NCBI GenBank assembly: GCA_041660925.1 | Contig: JBAZVI010000004.1 | Location: 124,001-188,000 of the forward strand | Reading direction: 5' to 3' | DNA: 64,000 nt | Source of the DNA: Elusimicrobiota bacterium | GTDB taxonomy: Bacteria; Elusimicrobiota; Elusimicrobia; UBA1565 | Shown here: positions 16,972 to 25,372 of the stretch, one piece after another | Layout of the letters: every line of letters begins with the position of its first letter | Numbering within the stretch: the first letter of the stretch is position 1 | Program-made: the position numbers and the translations under genes | Notes under the pieces: generated by a model | Database searches by the model: none | Told to the model about the DNA's origin: nothing | Seen by the model: only the letters and a program-made list of their open reading frames with translations

Positions 16972-18606
16972 ATGAAGCACATCCATGAGATCTCCGCGCA
17001 GCTCGGCATACCGGAGGACGACCTCGTCCTCTACGGCAAGCACAAGGCCAAGCTGCCCCTGCGCCTCATCTCGAAAGAGAAGGCCGCGAAGAGCCGGCTC
17101 ATCCTGGTCTCCGCCATCTCGCCGACCCCCGCCGGAGAGGGCAAGACGACCGTCTCCATCGGCCTTTCCCAGGGGCTCAACCGCATCGGCGCGAAGACGA
17201 CCGTCGTGCTGCGCGAGCCCTCGCTCGGCCCCGTCTTCGGCATCAAGGGCGGCGCCACCGGAGGCAACCGCTCCCAGGTCCTGCCGATGGAGGACATCAA
17301 CCTCCACTTCACGGGCGACTTCTCGGCCATCGAGAAGGCGCACAACCTGCTCTCGGCGCTCATCGACAACGACATCCAGAACAAGAAGAACACCCACGGC
17401 CTCGACCCGCGCACCGTCGCCTGGCGCCGGGTCATGGACATGAACGACCGCTCCCTGCGCAAGATCATCGTCGGCCTCGGCGGGACGATGTCCGGGGTGC
17501 CTCGCGAGACGGGCTTCGACATCGTGGCCGCCTCGGAGATCATGGCGATCTTCTGCCTCTCCGACGACCTGCGCCACCTCAAGGAGAAGCTCGGCAACAT
17601 CTTCGTCGGCTACACCTTCGACCGCAAGCCGGTCTACGCCCGCGACCTCAAGGCCAACGGAGCGATGGCCGCGCTGCTCAAGGACGCGCTCATGCCGAAC
17701 CTGGTCCAGACCACGGAAGGGACCCCCGCGATCATCCACGGCGGACCCTTCGCCAACATCGCGCACGGCGCCAACTCCGTGGTCGCCACCCGGATGGGGC
17801 TGAGCTTCTCGGACTACGTGGTGACCGAGGCCGGCTTCGGCTTCGAGCTGGGCGCCGAGAAGTTCCTCGACATCAAGTGCCGCTACGCGGGGCTCTCCCC
17901 GAGCGCCGCGGTGCTGGTGGCCACGGTCCGCGCGCTGAAGTACCACGGAGGGACCTCGCTCAAGGAGCTCGACAAGCCCGACCCGGAGAGCGTCCGCAAG
18001 GGGCTCGAGAACCTCGAGAAGCACGTCGAGAGCATGCTGCAGTTCAAGCTCTCCCCGGTCGTGGCCCTCAACAAGTTCACCCATGACTCCGCAGAGGAGA
18101 TCGCCGTCGTGCAGGAAGAGTGCCGCAAGCTCGGCGTGCCGATGGCCGTGGCCGACGTCTGGGGACAGGGCGGCGAGGGCGCCGTCGAGCTCGCCCGGAT
18201 CGTCCGCAAGGCCGCCGACGCCTGCCGGACCCGCTTCGAGCCCATCTACGAGTGGGACTGGCCGGTCGAGAGGAAGATCGAGACCATCGCGGCCAAGATG
18301 TACGGCGCCAAGCACATCGACTACATGCCGAAGGCGAAGAAGGACCTCGAGAAGATCGCCTCCCTCGGCCTGCAGGGCCTCCCCGTCTGCATCGCGAAGA
18401 CGCAGAAGTCCCTCTCGGACAACCCCGACCTCATCGGACGCCCGAAGGACTTCGTCGTCACCGTCCGCGAGATCGAGATCGCCGCGGGCGCCGGATTCCT
18501 CATCCCCATCACCGGCGAGATCATGCGCATGCCCGGGCTCCCCGAGCATCCGGCCTCGGAGCGCATCGACATCGACGAGGCCGGGAACATCACCGGCCTG
18601 TTCTAG
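16972..18606 (+). CDS. fhs: Formate-tetrahydrofolate ligase
   Basis: A 544-residue enzyme, close to the usual length of about 556. It interconverts formate, ATP and tetrahydrofolate with 10-formyl-tetrahydrofolate. The P-loop is PTPAGEGKTT (about residues 51-60), followed by LREPSLGPVFGIKGGATGG, DINLHFTGD and IHGGPFANIAHGANS, all hallmarks of the family. In a fermenter it can run backward, yielding ATP and formate from one-carbon units released by histidine or purine breakdown. That fits ftcD and hutI in this window, though they are far away. It stands alone, with its own promoter region and a large inverted repeat that begins at its stop codon. Confidence 0.96.
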   Translation: MKHIHEISAQLGIPEDDLVLYGKHKAKLPLRLISKEKAAKSRLILVSAISPTPAGEGKTTVSIGLSQGLNRIGAKTTVVLREPSLGPVFGIKGGATGGNRSQVLPMEDINLHFTGDFSAIEKAHNLLSALIDNDIQNKKNTHGLDPRTVAWRRVMDMNDRSLRKIIVGLGGTMSGVPRETGFDIVAASEIMAIFCLSDDLRHLKEKLGNIFVGYTFDRKPVYARDLKANGAMAALLKDALMPNLVQTTEGTPAIIHGGPFANIAHGANSVVATRMGLSFSDYVVTEAGFGFELGAEKFLDIKCRYAGLSPSAAVLVATVRALKYHGGTSLKELDKPDPESVRKGLENLEKHVESMLQFKLSPVVALNKFTHDSAEEIAVVQEECRKLGVPMAVADVWGQGGEGAVELARIVRKAADACRTRFEPIYEWDWPVERKIETIAAKMYGAKHIDYMPKAKKDLEKIASLGLQGLPVCIAKTQKSLSDNPDLIGRPKDFVVTVREIEIAAGAGFLIPITGEIMRMPGLPEHPASERIDIDEAGNITGLF

Positions 18607-18895
18607 GAGTCCGTCCGAGTAATAGCATGTTCTCCGGTCGCGCGCTATTGGAGCGAGACAAGGAGCGAGGAGCGCGCATAGCTGCGGCTATGTAAGCGAC
18701 GAGCGACGCCGTCGCAGCCCGATAGCGCGCGACCCGCTCCTCCCATGACTTCTGAGGAAGAGCGGGAGGCCCCATCCCGGCCGTGCGCCGCGTTGCTCCT
18801 CGCTCACATAGCGGGGCTATGCTCGCTCGTCGCGCCTTGCGCACGGCTCAGGCTTGGGCCTCCGGGGAATACGCTATTACTCGGACGGACTCCTA
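18604..18895. repeat. 292-bp nested inverted repeat spanning two convergent stop codons
   Basis: The outer arms, 18604-18637 and 18862-18895, are 34 bases long and match at 31 positions as inverted repeats. Each arm starts with the TAG stop codon of one of the two convergent genes. Inside are two further stem-loops. The first is closed by TCGCGCGCTAT (18638-18648) and ATAGCGCGCGA (18722-18732). The second is closed by GGAGGCCC-A/TGGGCCTCC and GCCGTGCGC/GCGCACGGC. Each inner loop carries a small CATAGC...GCTATG palindrome and similar CTCGCT runs. It contains no gene. It may be a MITE-like element or a very large bidirectional terminator. Confidence 0.85.
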
Positions 18896-19477
18896 GGTCC
18901 CGGGCGCGTCGAACGGGTCCGGCGAAGGGTCCTCGAACGCGGTGGCCGGCAGGCCGGCGCGGGAGCGGACGGCCTCGAAGAGCGTCCGGGCGTCGTCGGG
19001 CGGGAGCCCGAGACCGAAGGCCATGCGTCCTTTCGCGTGACGGAACGCGACGGCGGCCAGCGAGATGAAGCGCGTCGGACGCCCCTCCTGCGCCTCTTTC
19101 GGGCCCGCGACGACGACGCGCATCCCCCGGATCTCGTCGGGCGAGAACTCGCGCGTCCAGTAGAAGGCGAGGGCCTGCCAGCGCAGGCGGAAGCGGCCCG
19201 CGCCCACCAGGATCACTTCGCGGCCGAAGAGCGAGTAGAGGCAGATCGCCCACGCGAAGACGCCGCCGACCGTCCAGCCGGCGAGCCAGAAGAGCAGGAA
19301 CACGGAGGCGAAGCCGGGGGTCTCCCCGCGGAAGAGCTGGTGCAGGACCGAGACCTCGCCGGCGGTCCAGCCGCAGAGCCAGAACGACATGAAGACGGCG
19401 ATGGGCCACAGGCGCAGGCCCGTCACGACGAAGCGCGCGCCTTCGGGGCCCTCCTCGACCGACCAGCGGACGCTCAC
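18893..19477 (-). CDS. Membrane protein of unknown function with two transmembrane helices
   Basis: A 194-residue protein starting at GTG 19477, which overlaps the preceding stop (GTGA). Two long hydrophobic segments lie at about 20-42 and 55-80 (VFMSFWLCGWTAG and VFLLFWLAGWTVGG), separated by a short loop. The C-terminal 110 residues are soluble and beta-rich, in the manner of small bacterial membrane proteins with PH-like domains; that likeness is tentative. It is the last gene of the leftward anmK operon. Its stop codon lies inside the large inverted repeat. Confidence 0.6.
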   Translation of the reverse strand: MSVRWSVEEGPEGARFVVTGLRLWPIAVFMSFWLCGWTAGEVSVLHQLFRGETPGFASVFLLFWLAGWTVGGVFAWAICLYSLFGREVILVGAGRFRLRWQALAFYWTREFSPDEIRGMRVVVAGPKEAQEGRPTRFISLAAVAFRHAKGRMAFGLGLPPDDARTLFEAVRSRAGLPATAFEDPSPDPFDAPGT

Positions 19478-19830
19478 CGCACCCCCGCGCGCAGCAGCTG
19501 ACGCCCCAGCTCGACGAGGATCTCTCCCGCGCCGCGCCCGGCCTCCCGCGCCTCGAGCGCGAGCTCGGACCTGAAGAGTATCCGCTCCTCCGGCGTGAAG
19601 CCTTCCCAGCGCAGGGAGAGCGTGCTCCCGCAGGGGCAGTCCGCGTAGGAGAAGATGCCCAGGGTGTCCGAGCCGCCGGACTCCGCGTCGGCCGCCAACG
19701 GCGTCGTGCCGGCGAGGTAGGCCGAGAGGTCCTTGTACTCGCGCCGGCAGTTGCCGCAGCGGCGGGGGAACTGCGCGAAGCACATCGCCCGCAGGCGCGC
19801 CTGGAACGGCTCCAGTCGCCGCAATCTCAT
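19474..19830 (-). CDS. Small cysteine-motif protein, function unknown
   Basis: A 118-residue soluble protein. RRCGNCRREY (CxxC) and ADCPCGST (CxC) in the first 75 residues suggest a zinc-ribbon-like metal site. The rest is charged and helical. The ATG overlaps the stop of anmK (ATGA) and its own stop overlaps the next gene (GTGA), so it belongs to this operon. I do not recognise the family. A zinc-binding accessory protein or regulator is possible. Confidence 0.6.
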   Translation of the reverse strand: MRLRRLEPFQARLRAMCFAQFPRRCGNCRREYKDLSAYLAGTTPLAADAESGGSDTLGIFSYADCPCGSTLSLRWEGFTPEERILFRSELALEAREAGRGAGEILVELGRQLLRAGVR

Positions 19831-20930
19831 GCGGCGGGACTGATCTTCCCGAGGATGCGCGGACCCCGCGCGCCGGTGGCCCGCGGACAGTGGTTGGGCT
19901 TCCCTTCGACGGCGAGCGCCGCGAGCAGGGCCATCATCGCCGGCTCCTTGGCCAGCACCGGGATGCCGTAGTCGGCGCTCGTGAGGACCGGCAGCGGATA
20001 GAGCAGGCGCCGCAGGCCTTCCATGAGGACGGGGTTGAGCGCGCCCCCCCCGCTGACGATGAGCTCCGAAAGCCGCGGCGGCCGGGGCAGGAAGCGGCGC
20101 AAGGCGTCGGCGATGGTGAGGGCGGTGAAGTAGGTGAGCGTCGCCACCGCGTCCTCGTGGCGCAGGCGCCCGGCCGGCAGGTGCCGGCGCAGGTACGCCT
20201 CGCCGAACTCCGTGCGCTCGAGGCTCTTGGGCGGACGGCGGCGGAAGAAGGGCGCGGCGAGGAGGCGCGCGGCCAGCGCCTCGTCGACGCGGCCGCGGCG
20301 CGCGATGAGCCCGTCGCGGTCGAAGGCGCGGCGCCCGCCCGTCATCCGGCGCACGGCGAGGTCGATGAGGCAGTTCCCGGGCCCGGTGTCGAAGCCGAAG
20401 GTCCGCACGCCGCGGCCGACGAGGGCGACGTTGCCGATGCCGCCGATGTTCTGCAGAGCCCGGGGCCGTCCGCCCCCGAAGACGAACTCGTCGAAGAAGG
20501 GCACCAGCGGCGCGCCCTCCCCGCCCGCCGCCATGTCCCGCGGACGGAAGTCCGAGACGACGGGGACGCCCAGCGTCTCGGAGAGGAAGGAGGGCTCTCC
20601 GAGCTGCAGCGTCGAGGGGCTGCGCTCGCCGGGGAGATGGATGACGGTCTGCCCGTGCGAGCCGACCGCGGCGAGCCGGCGGGGGTGCACGCGCCGCGCG
20701 CGCAGGAAGCGCTCCGCGGCCTTCGCGAAGACGCGGCCGAGCTCGAAGTTTAGCCGGGAGAGGCCGTCGGCGTCGGTCCGCGCGGCGGCGAGGATGCGCC
20801 GCGAGAGCCCGGACGCGTAAGGGTAGGTGTCGTGCCCCAGGACCTCGAGCCGGCGGCCCTTCAGCTCGATGAGCGCCAGGCTCACGCCGTCGGCCGAGGT
20901 GCCCGACATGAGCCCGAGCGCGAGCGTCAC
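19827..20930 (-). CDS. anmK: Anhydro-N-acetylmuramic acid kinase
   Basis: A 367-residue sugar kinase of normal length. It opens the anhydro ring of 1,6-anhydro-MurNAc and phosphorylates it to MurNAc-6-phosphate. LGLMSGTSADGV at the N-terminus is the family signature, followed by GSHGQTV, LGEPS, RPRDMAAGGEGAPLVPFFD, NIGGIGN and DTGPGN. The GTG start at 20930 restores the usual short lead to the SGTS motif and overlaps the esterase stop (GTGA). It shares an operon with murQ, which acts on its product, so this is a murein-recycling unit. The product of MurQ is GlcNAc-6-phosphate. Confidence 0.95.
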   Translation of the reverse strand: MTLALGLMSGTSADGVSLALIELKGRRLEVLGHDTYPYASGLSRRILAAARTDADGLSRLNFELGRVFAKAAERFLRARRVHPRRLAAVGSHGQTVIHLPGERSPSTLQLGEPSFLSETLGVPVVSDFRPRDMAAGGEGAPLVPFFDEFVFGGGRPRALQNIGGIGNVALVGRGVRTFGFDTGPGNCLIDLAVRRMTGGRRAFDRDGLIARRGRVDEALAARLLAAPFFRRRPPKSLERTEFGEAYLRRHLPAGRLRHEDAVATLTYFTALTIADALRRFLPRPPRLSELIVSGGGALNPVLMEGLRRLLYPLPVLTSADYGIPVLAKEPAMMALLAALAVEGKPNHCPRATGARGPRILGKISPAA

Positions 20931-21934
20931 TTCTTCGCCTTCGAGCGGCCTTCGGCCGCTCGAACGAGGAGAGGGAGGGAGACGTCGAGGCGCGGCGCGG
21001 TGTCGAAGTGCCCGCCGGCGTGCTCCTCGAAGCGGTGGCGGACGCCGAGCGCCTTCAGGCGCCGCGCGAAGGCGCGCGCGCCCAGGTGCAGGAAGAACTC
21101 GTCGCGGCTCCCGCAGTCGAAGTAGAGGGTCTTGAGCGCGCGCAGCCCCTCGGGGCGCCGCCCCGCGAGCTCGAGGAGGTCGTTCGCCTTCCAGCGGGCC
21201 CAGACGGAGGGCTCGAGCTCCCCGGTGTACGGGTCGAAGGGCAGGGCGAAACCCCACGGGCTCTTCGGGTCGGGCGAGTAGCAGGCGGCCATCGCGGCGA
21301 TGTTCAGGAGCTCATGCGGGAAGGCGTCCTTGGCGCGCGCGGCGCGGAAGTCGCGGTAGTAGCGCCCGAAATCGTGGTCCCAGCGCGCGAGCGCGCTCAC
21401 GCACTTGTGGATGTCGCGGCCGTAACAGACCTCGAAGAGGAGGTCGGGGCTGTGCGCGCCGGCGTGGGGGAAGGTCTCCGGGTGGAGCAGCGCCAGGCGC
21501 AGGGCGCCGTAGCCGCCGCTCGACTTCCCCAGCACCGCGCGGCCCGCGGTGCGGTAGCGGGCGTCGACGTAGGGGACGAGCTCCGAGACCAGGTGCTTCT
21601 CGTAGTCGCCGGTCGCCGGAGAGTCCATGTACTGCGCGCCGCCGAGGATCGTGAAGCAGTCGGGGACGACGAGCACGGCCTCGGGGGACTTCTTCTCCGC
21701 CACGAGACGGTCGAAGCGGTCGAAGAGGTTCTCTTTCCAGGGATGAGGGTCCACGGCCGAGCGGCTCGTGCTGCCGAAGCCGGGCAGATAGTAGAGGACG
21801 GGGAAGCGCCGCTTCTCGTCCTTGAGGTAGCTCGGCGGAAGGTAGACCTGGACCTCGCGCCGGCGCGGGTCGCCGAGCGGGTTCCCCTTCAGGACGACGC
21901 TGCCGACGGTCTCGACGACGAGGCGTCCGTTCAT
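20927..21934 (-). CDS. Esterase of the putative-esterase (PF00756-like) family
   Basis: A 335-residue alpha/beta-hydrolase without a clear signal peptide. The start of the chain (REVQVYLPPSY, FPVLYYLPGFG) and the nucleophile elbow GKSSGGYGA match the esterase D/antigen-85-like family. A likely catalytic His is in EEHAGGHFDTA near the C-terminus, with an acid in YFDCGSRDEFF. The substrate is unknown. Its place between anmK and murQ, with ATGA/GTGA overlaps on both sides, suggests it removes an acyl or acetyl group from cell-wall fragments, which is an inference from context. Confidence 0.82.
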   Translation of the reverse strand: MNGRLVVETVGSVVLKGNPLGDPRRREVQVYLPPSYLKDEKRRFPVLYYLPGFGSTSRSAVDPHPWKENLFDRFDRLVAEKKSPEAVLVVPDCFTILGGAQYMDSPATGDYEKHLVSELVPYVDARYRTAGRAVLGKSSGGYGALRLALLHPETFPHAGAHSPDLLFEVCYGRDIHKCVSALARWDHDFGRYYRDFRAARAKDAFPHELLNIAAMAACYSPDPKSPWGFALPFDPYTGELEPSVWARWKANDLLELAGRRPEGLRALKTLYFDCGSRDEFFLHLGARAFARRLKALGVRHRFEEHAGGHFDTAPRLDVSLPLLVRAAEGRSKAKK

Positions 21935-22974
21935 CTCCCTCCCTCTTTCCGGCCCGCTTCGAGGGCGGCGCGCAGGCCCTTCTCCACTCGCGCCGTCCTT
22001 GAGGCGCGGGCCGCGGACGTGCTCCTCTCGGACCGCCCCGCGGGGTCCTGCGGGGTCCCCGAGGGGCTAAGGCCCGCCTCAAGGGCGTCGCGCAGGCGGC
22101 CGCCGGCGGCCCGGATGCGCCGGCGCGCGGCGGAGCGGTCGAGGCGAAGGCGCCCCATCACCACCGCGGTCTTCACATGGCCGCCCGAGGCGTCGAAGAG
22201 CGCGGCGGCGCGCGCCGGGCCGACGCCGACGAGGTGGCCGACGATGCGGATGCCGCGCAGGCGCAGCTTGTAGGAGGTCGGGCGCAGGTCCACCATCCAG
22301 TTGTCGTAGGCCTTCCCGATGCGGACCATGGCCGCCGTCGTGATCGTGTTGAGGACGAGCTTCGCGGCCGTCCCCGACTTCATGCGCGTCGAGCCGCTCA
22401 GGGACTCGGGTCCCACGTCGGGGGCGACGACGATCTCGGCCTCGGGGACGGGGGTCCGGAAATTGGAGGTGACGAGCACCGTGCGGCAGCCGAGCCCCCG
22501 GGCCGCCCCGAGCGCCCCGCGCACGAAGGGGGTGATGCCGCTGGCGGCGATGCCGATGACGAGGTCCCCCCGCCGGGCGACGCGCCGCAGCTGCCGGGCG
22601 CCGTCCTTCGGGTCGTCCTCGGCGCCTTCGCGGGCGCGGAACACCGAGGAGCGCCCCCCCGCCATGACGGCGCGGATGAGCCCGCGCGGAGTGCCGAAGG
22701 TCGGCGGGCACTCGGCGGCCTCGAGCACGCCCATGCGCCCGCTCGTGCCCGCGCCGACCATGACGAGGCCGCGGCCGCGGCGCAGCGCCTCGGCGGCGGC
22801 GTCGGCGGCCTTGACCAGCGCGCCGCGGACCCTCGCCACCGCGCGCGGGACGAGCAGGTCCTGGCGGTTGAGGAGGGCGACGATCTGCCGGGTGGACTTC
22901 AGGTCGAGCCCGCGCGAGGCGGGGTTCGACTGCTCCGTCGGAAGCCGGCCGTAGAACGCGTAGCGCGAGGGCAT
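21931..22974 (-). CDS. murQ: N-acetylmuramic acid 6-phosphate etherase
   Basis: A 347-residue SIS-domain lyase that splits the lactyl ether of MurNAc-6-phosphate to give GlcNAc-6-phosphate and D-lactate. GAGTSGRMGVLEAAECPPTFG, the AEDDPKDGA helix and LSGSTRMKSGTAAKLVLN are MurQ signatures (catalytic Glu in the AAEC segment). The last 50 residues are an Ala/Arg/Ser-rich extension beyond the usual C-terminal helices and could be disordered. The start codon is four bases before the upstream hydrolase stop, and its own stop overlaps the esterase start. It acts directly after AnmK. Confidence 0.95.
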   Translation of the reverse strand: MPSRYAFYGRLPTEQSNPASRGLDLKSTRQIVALLNRQDLLVPRAVARVRGALVKAADAAAEALRRGRGLVMVGAGTSGRMGVLEAAECPPTFGTPRGLIRAVMAGGRSSVFRAREGAEDDPKDGARQLRRVARRGDLVIGIAASGITPFVRGALGAARGLGCRTVLVTSNFRTPVPEAEIVVAPDVGPESLSGSTRMKSGTAAKLVLNTITTAAMVRIGKAYDNWMVDLRPTSYKLRLRGIRIVGHLVGVGPARAAALFDASGGHVKTAVVMGRLRLDRSAARRRIRAAGGRLRDALEAGLSPSGTPQDPAGRSERSTSAARASRTARVEKGLRAALEAGRKEGGR

Positions 22975-22978
22975 CGGG

Positions 22979-23974
22979 CTACTCGGAGACTTCGACGTCC
23001 TTCGCGGGAGCGGGCGTCGGCTCGGGGGCGCGCACGCGGCGCTCGAGCTCGGCGTCGTCGGGCAGGCCGTCGCCGGAGGGCCCGGCGGACGGCTCGCCGG
23101 CGGCGGTCCCCGTCGAGGGGACGACCTCGGCCGCGGGCGGGACGGGGTCCTCGACCCAGTCGAGGATGCGGTCGGCGAGAGCGCGATGGAAGGGGAGCAT
23201 CTTCGTGCCGTGCTTGCTCTTCACGCGCAGGATCCCCGCGCGCGCGTCTCCCACGGAGGCCTTCGCGAAGGTGAAGAGGAGGTTGGCCTCGGTGGTGAAG
23301 CGCTTGTCCTCGTCGGAGGCGACGATGAGGATCGGCCGCTCCTTGTAGGCGCGCATCGCGTTGACGGTGAGCACCTCGCGGTAGTTGAGGCTCGGGGAGA
23401 CGAGGAAGATCCGCGGCACCTCGGGGTGCACCGCGGCGTACTTGAGCGCGATGTTCGCGCCGACGTCCGCGCCGCCGAGGAGCACGCTCTCCGGCGCGAC
23501 CCCCTTCTCCTTGAGGAAGGCGGCGGCCGCGCCGACGTCCTCGCGCATGGCGTCCCACTCGTTGTAGCTCTTGCTCACGACGAACTTGTTCCACTGCGCC
23601 GGCTGTCCCTGCGGAGGGTTCTGGCTCCCGCCGTGCCCGCGCAGGTCCCAGGCGAGGTAGCCGATGCCGCGCTTCTGCATGCGCACCGCGAGCGGGCGCC
23701 AGTCCTGCCGGCGGCCCGCGCCGTCGTGGAGGAGGAGGACCGTGAGCTTCCCCGGCTGGGCGGGGAGATAGGTGCCGGCGAGCGTCCAGCCGTCGCGGGT
23801 CGCGAGCGTCACGTCCTCGCCGGGCAGGGGCCGGACGACGCGCTTGGCGGGCGCCGGGGCCTGGACGGCAGGGCGCGCGGCGGGCTCCGCCGGCCCCGCC
23901 GGCGGGGCCGCCTGGAGGCGGCCCGCGCCGGAGAGGCCCAGCAGCAGGACGAGGACGGCGGCCGCGGCCCTCAT
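22979..23974 (-). CDS. Exported alpha/beta-hydrolase with aspartate at the nucleophile elbow
   Basis: A 331-residue protein with a signal peptide (hydrophobic residues 4-17, cleavage near LQAAP) and an Ala/Pro-rich spacer to about residue 45. The core has TVLLLHDGAGRRQDW, the oxyanion region and YLAWDLRGHGGS, which belong to alpha/beta hydrolases. Where serine hydrolases have GxSxG this protein reads GGADVGAN, so aspartate stands in the nucleophile place. A candidate His is in KSKHGTKM or FHRALAD. The last 60 residues are Pro/Ala-rich with acidic runs. It is in the murein-recycling operon between ndk (ATGA overlap) and murQ. Activity cannot be assigned; it may be a dehalogenase-like or non-catalytic member. 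Confidence 0.72.
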   Translation of the reverse strand: MRAAAAVLVLLLGLSGAGRLQAAPPAGPAEPAARPAVQAPAPAKRVVRPLPGEDVTLATRDGWTLAGTYLPAQPGKLTVLLLHDGAGRRQDWRPLAVRMQKRGIGYLAWDLRGHGGSQNPPQGQPAQWNKFVVSKSYNEWDAMREDVGAAAAFLKEKGVAPESVLLGGADVGANIALKYAAVHPEVPRIFLVSPSLNYREVLTVNAMRAYKERPILIVASDEDKRFTTEANLLFTFAKASVGDARAGILRVKSKHGTKMLPFHRALADRILDWVEDPVPPAAEVVPSTGTAAGEPSAGPSGDGLPDDAELERRVRAPEPTPAPAKDVEVSE

Positions 23975-24480
23975 GCCCAGACCAGGGCTTTGGGGTCCGA
24001 CGCGGAGGTCTTCGCGGGGTAGCGCGGCTTGATCACCTCGTGGGGCTGGAACCAGAGCTTGATCTCGCGCTCGGCTTCCGGCACGCTGCCGGAGGCGTGG
24101 AGCACGTTCTCGAACTGCCCCTGGGTCGTGACGCGGCCGAAGGAGCCGCGCACCGTCGCGGGGTCCGCGCTCTCGGGGTTGGTCGCGCCGGCGACCTTGC
24201 GCACGGCGGCGACGGCGTTCTCTCCCTCATAGACGAGCGCGAGGACGCGCTGGTCGGGGATGGCGTGGAACTCGCCGCGGATGTAGCGGACGAGGTTCTC
24301 GAAGAAGTTCTTGCCGACGTGCTCCTGGTAGTGCTCGCGGGCGAGGGCTTCGCTCACCGAGACCATCTTCGCGCCGGCGAGCTGCAGGCCGGCGGCGTCG
24401 AGGCGGTCGATGACGAGTCCCGTGAGGCGGCGCTTCGCGCCGTCCGGCTTGACGAGGACGAGGGTCTGTTCGATGGCCAT
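23971..24480 (-). CDS. ndk: Nucleoside diphosphate kinase
   Basis: A 169-residue enzyme, slightly longer than the usual 140-150. It equalises nucleoside triphosphate pools by ping-pong phosphotransfer through His128 in NVLHASGS. TLVLVKPDG at the N-terminus, NPESADPATVRGSFG and the FxPHEV tail complete the signature. The start at 24480 (MAIEQTL) was chosen over an in-frame upstream ATG because the family begins here and AGGAGAACG stands just before it. It is the first gene of the operon that runs left through the hydrolase, murQ and anmK. Confidence 0.95.
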   Translation of the reverse strand: MAIEQTLVLVKPDGAKRRLTGLVIDRLDAAGLQLAGAKMVSVSEALAREHYQEHVGKNFFENLVRYIRGEFHAIPDQRVLALVYEGENAVAAVRKVAGATNPESADPATVRGSFGRVTTQGQFENVLHASGSVPEAEREIKLWFQPHEVIKPRYPAKTSASDPKALVWA

Positions 24481-24554
24481 TTCGCGTTCTCCTTGACTTG
24501 TCGTTGCGCGCCCCCATTCTATCAAAGGTTCAAGCCCCGTTCACATTGACTCCT

Positions 24555-24560
24555 TATAAT
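24555..24560 (+). promoter_or_regulatory. TATAAT -10 box for the receiver gene cluster
   Basis: A perfect TATAAT stands 25 bases before the first receiver start at 24586. The upstream sequence, in the gap divergent from ndk, has no clear -35 box. Transcription would start near 24567. Confidence 0.55.
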
Positions 24561-24585
24561 GCGAATGGCTATACTGGGCCTGTCC

Positions 24586-24981
24586 ATGGCGAACATCCTC
24601 GTCGTCGACGACGAACGCGACGTCGTCACGCTCATGAAGTTCATCCTCGAGAAGGACGGCCACTCCGTCTGGGAGGCCTATAACGGCCTCGAGGCCCTCG
24701 AGCGCCTCGGCGTGGAGCCGAAGAACGCCGCCGCGCCGCATCCGGACCTCGTCATCCTCGACGTCATGATGCCGAGCGTCGACGGCTATACCGTCAGCAA
24801 GAAGATGTCGGAGGACCCCCGCGCGAAGGGCGTCCCCATCATCGTGCTCACCGCCAAAGGACAGATGAAGGACCTCTTCGGAGCGGTCCCGAGCGTCGCG
24901 GCCTACGTCGAGAAGCCCTTCGACCCCAAGAACCTCCGCGACACCGTCGCCGCCATCCTCACGAAGGGACGGGGGAGCTGA
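24586..24981 (+). CDS. Single-domain CheY-like response regulator (first of three in tandem)
   Basis: A 131-residue receiver domain without an output domain. ILVVDDERD gives the acidic pair, LVILDVMMP the phosphoacceptor aspartate, IIVLTAKG the threonine switch and YVEKPFDP the lysine. The residue set is complete, so it should be phosphorylated by a histidine kinase. It starts a run of three closely related receivers at two-base spacing. Its kinase partner is not beside it. The output could be a protein-protein contact (motility, a scaffold or a phosphorelay). Confidence 0.92.
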   Translation: MANILVVDDERDVVTLMKFILEKDGHSVWEAYNGLEALERLGVEPKNAAAPHPDLVILDVMMPSVDGYTVSKKMSEDPRAKGVPIIVLTAKGQMKDLFGAVPSVAAYVEKPFDPKNLRDTVAAILTKGRGS

Positions 24982-24983
24982 CC

Positions 24984-25370
24984 ATGGCCACGATCCTCGT
25001 CGTCGACGACGAACCCGAGATCCTCTCGCTGGTCGCCTACACTTTCGAACGCGAGGGCCACGCGGTGGTCCAGGCCGCCGACGGACGCATCGCCCTGGCG
25101 CGCCTCGGCCTCGACCCCGTCGACGCCTCCGTCGAGCTCCCGGACGTCATCATCCTCGACGTCATGATGCCCGGGGTGGACGGCTACACCCTCAGCAACC
25201 GCCTCATGGGCGACGAGCGCGTGCGCGGCGTCCCCATCGTCATCCTCACCGCGAAGAGCCGCATGCGCGACGCCTTCTCGACGCTGACGAACGTCGCCGC
25301 CTACGTCGAGAAGCCCTTCGACCCCAAGGCCCTGCGCGAGACCGTCGTGAAGATCCTCGAGAAGCCGTGA
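24984..25370 (+). CDS. Single-domain CheY-like response regulator (second of three)
   Basis: A 128-residue receiver with the full residue set: ILVVDDEPE, VIILDVMMPGVDGYT, IVILTAKS and YVEKPFDP. It lies two bases after the first receiver and its TGA is two bases before the third start codon. It differs most from the other two in its helix 1 region. The family role is signal reception without DNA binding. Confidence 0.92.
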   Translation: MATILVVDDEPEILSLVAYTFEREGHAVVQAADGRIALARLGLDPVDASVELPDVIILDVMMPGVDGYTLSNRLMGDERVRGVPIVILTAKSRMRDAFSTLTNVAAYVEKPFDPKALRETVVKILEKP

Positions 25371-25372
25371 GC

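Noticed and set aside
18590..18900. Short frames reading LLLGRTPR on both strands near 18.6 and 18.9 kb
   Set aside because: They are the two arms of the inverted repeat read in opposite directions, not genes.
25367..25372. GTG start for the third receiver
   Set aside because: It overlaps the preceding stop, but the ATG six bases later gives the same N-terminus as the other two copies.
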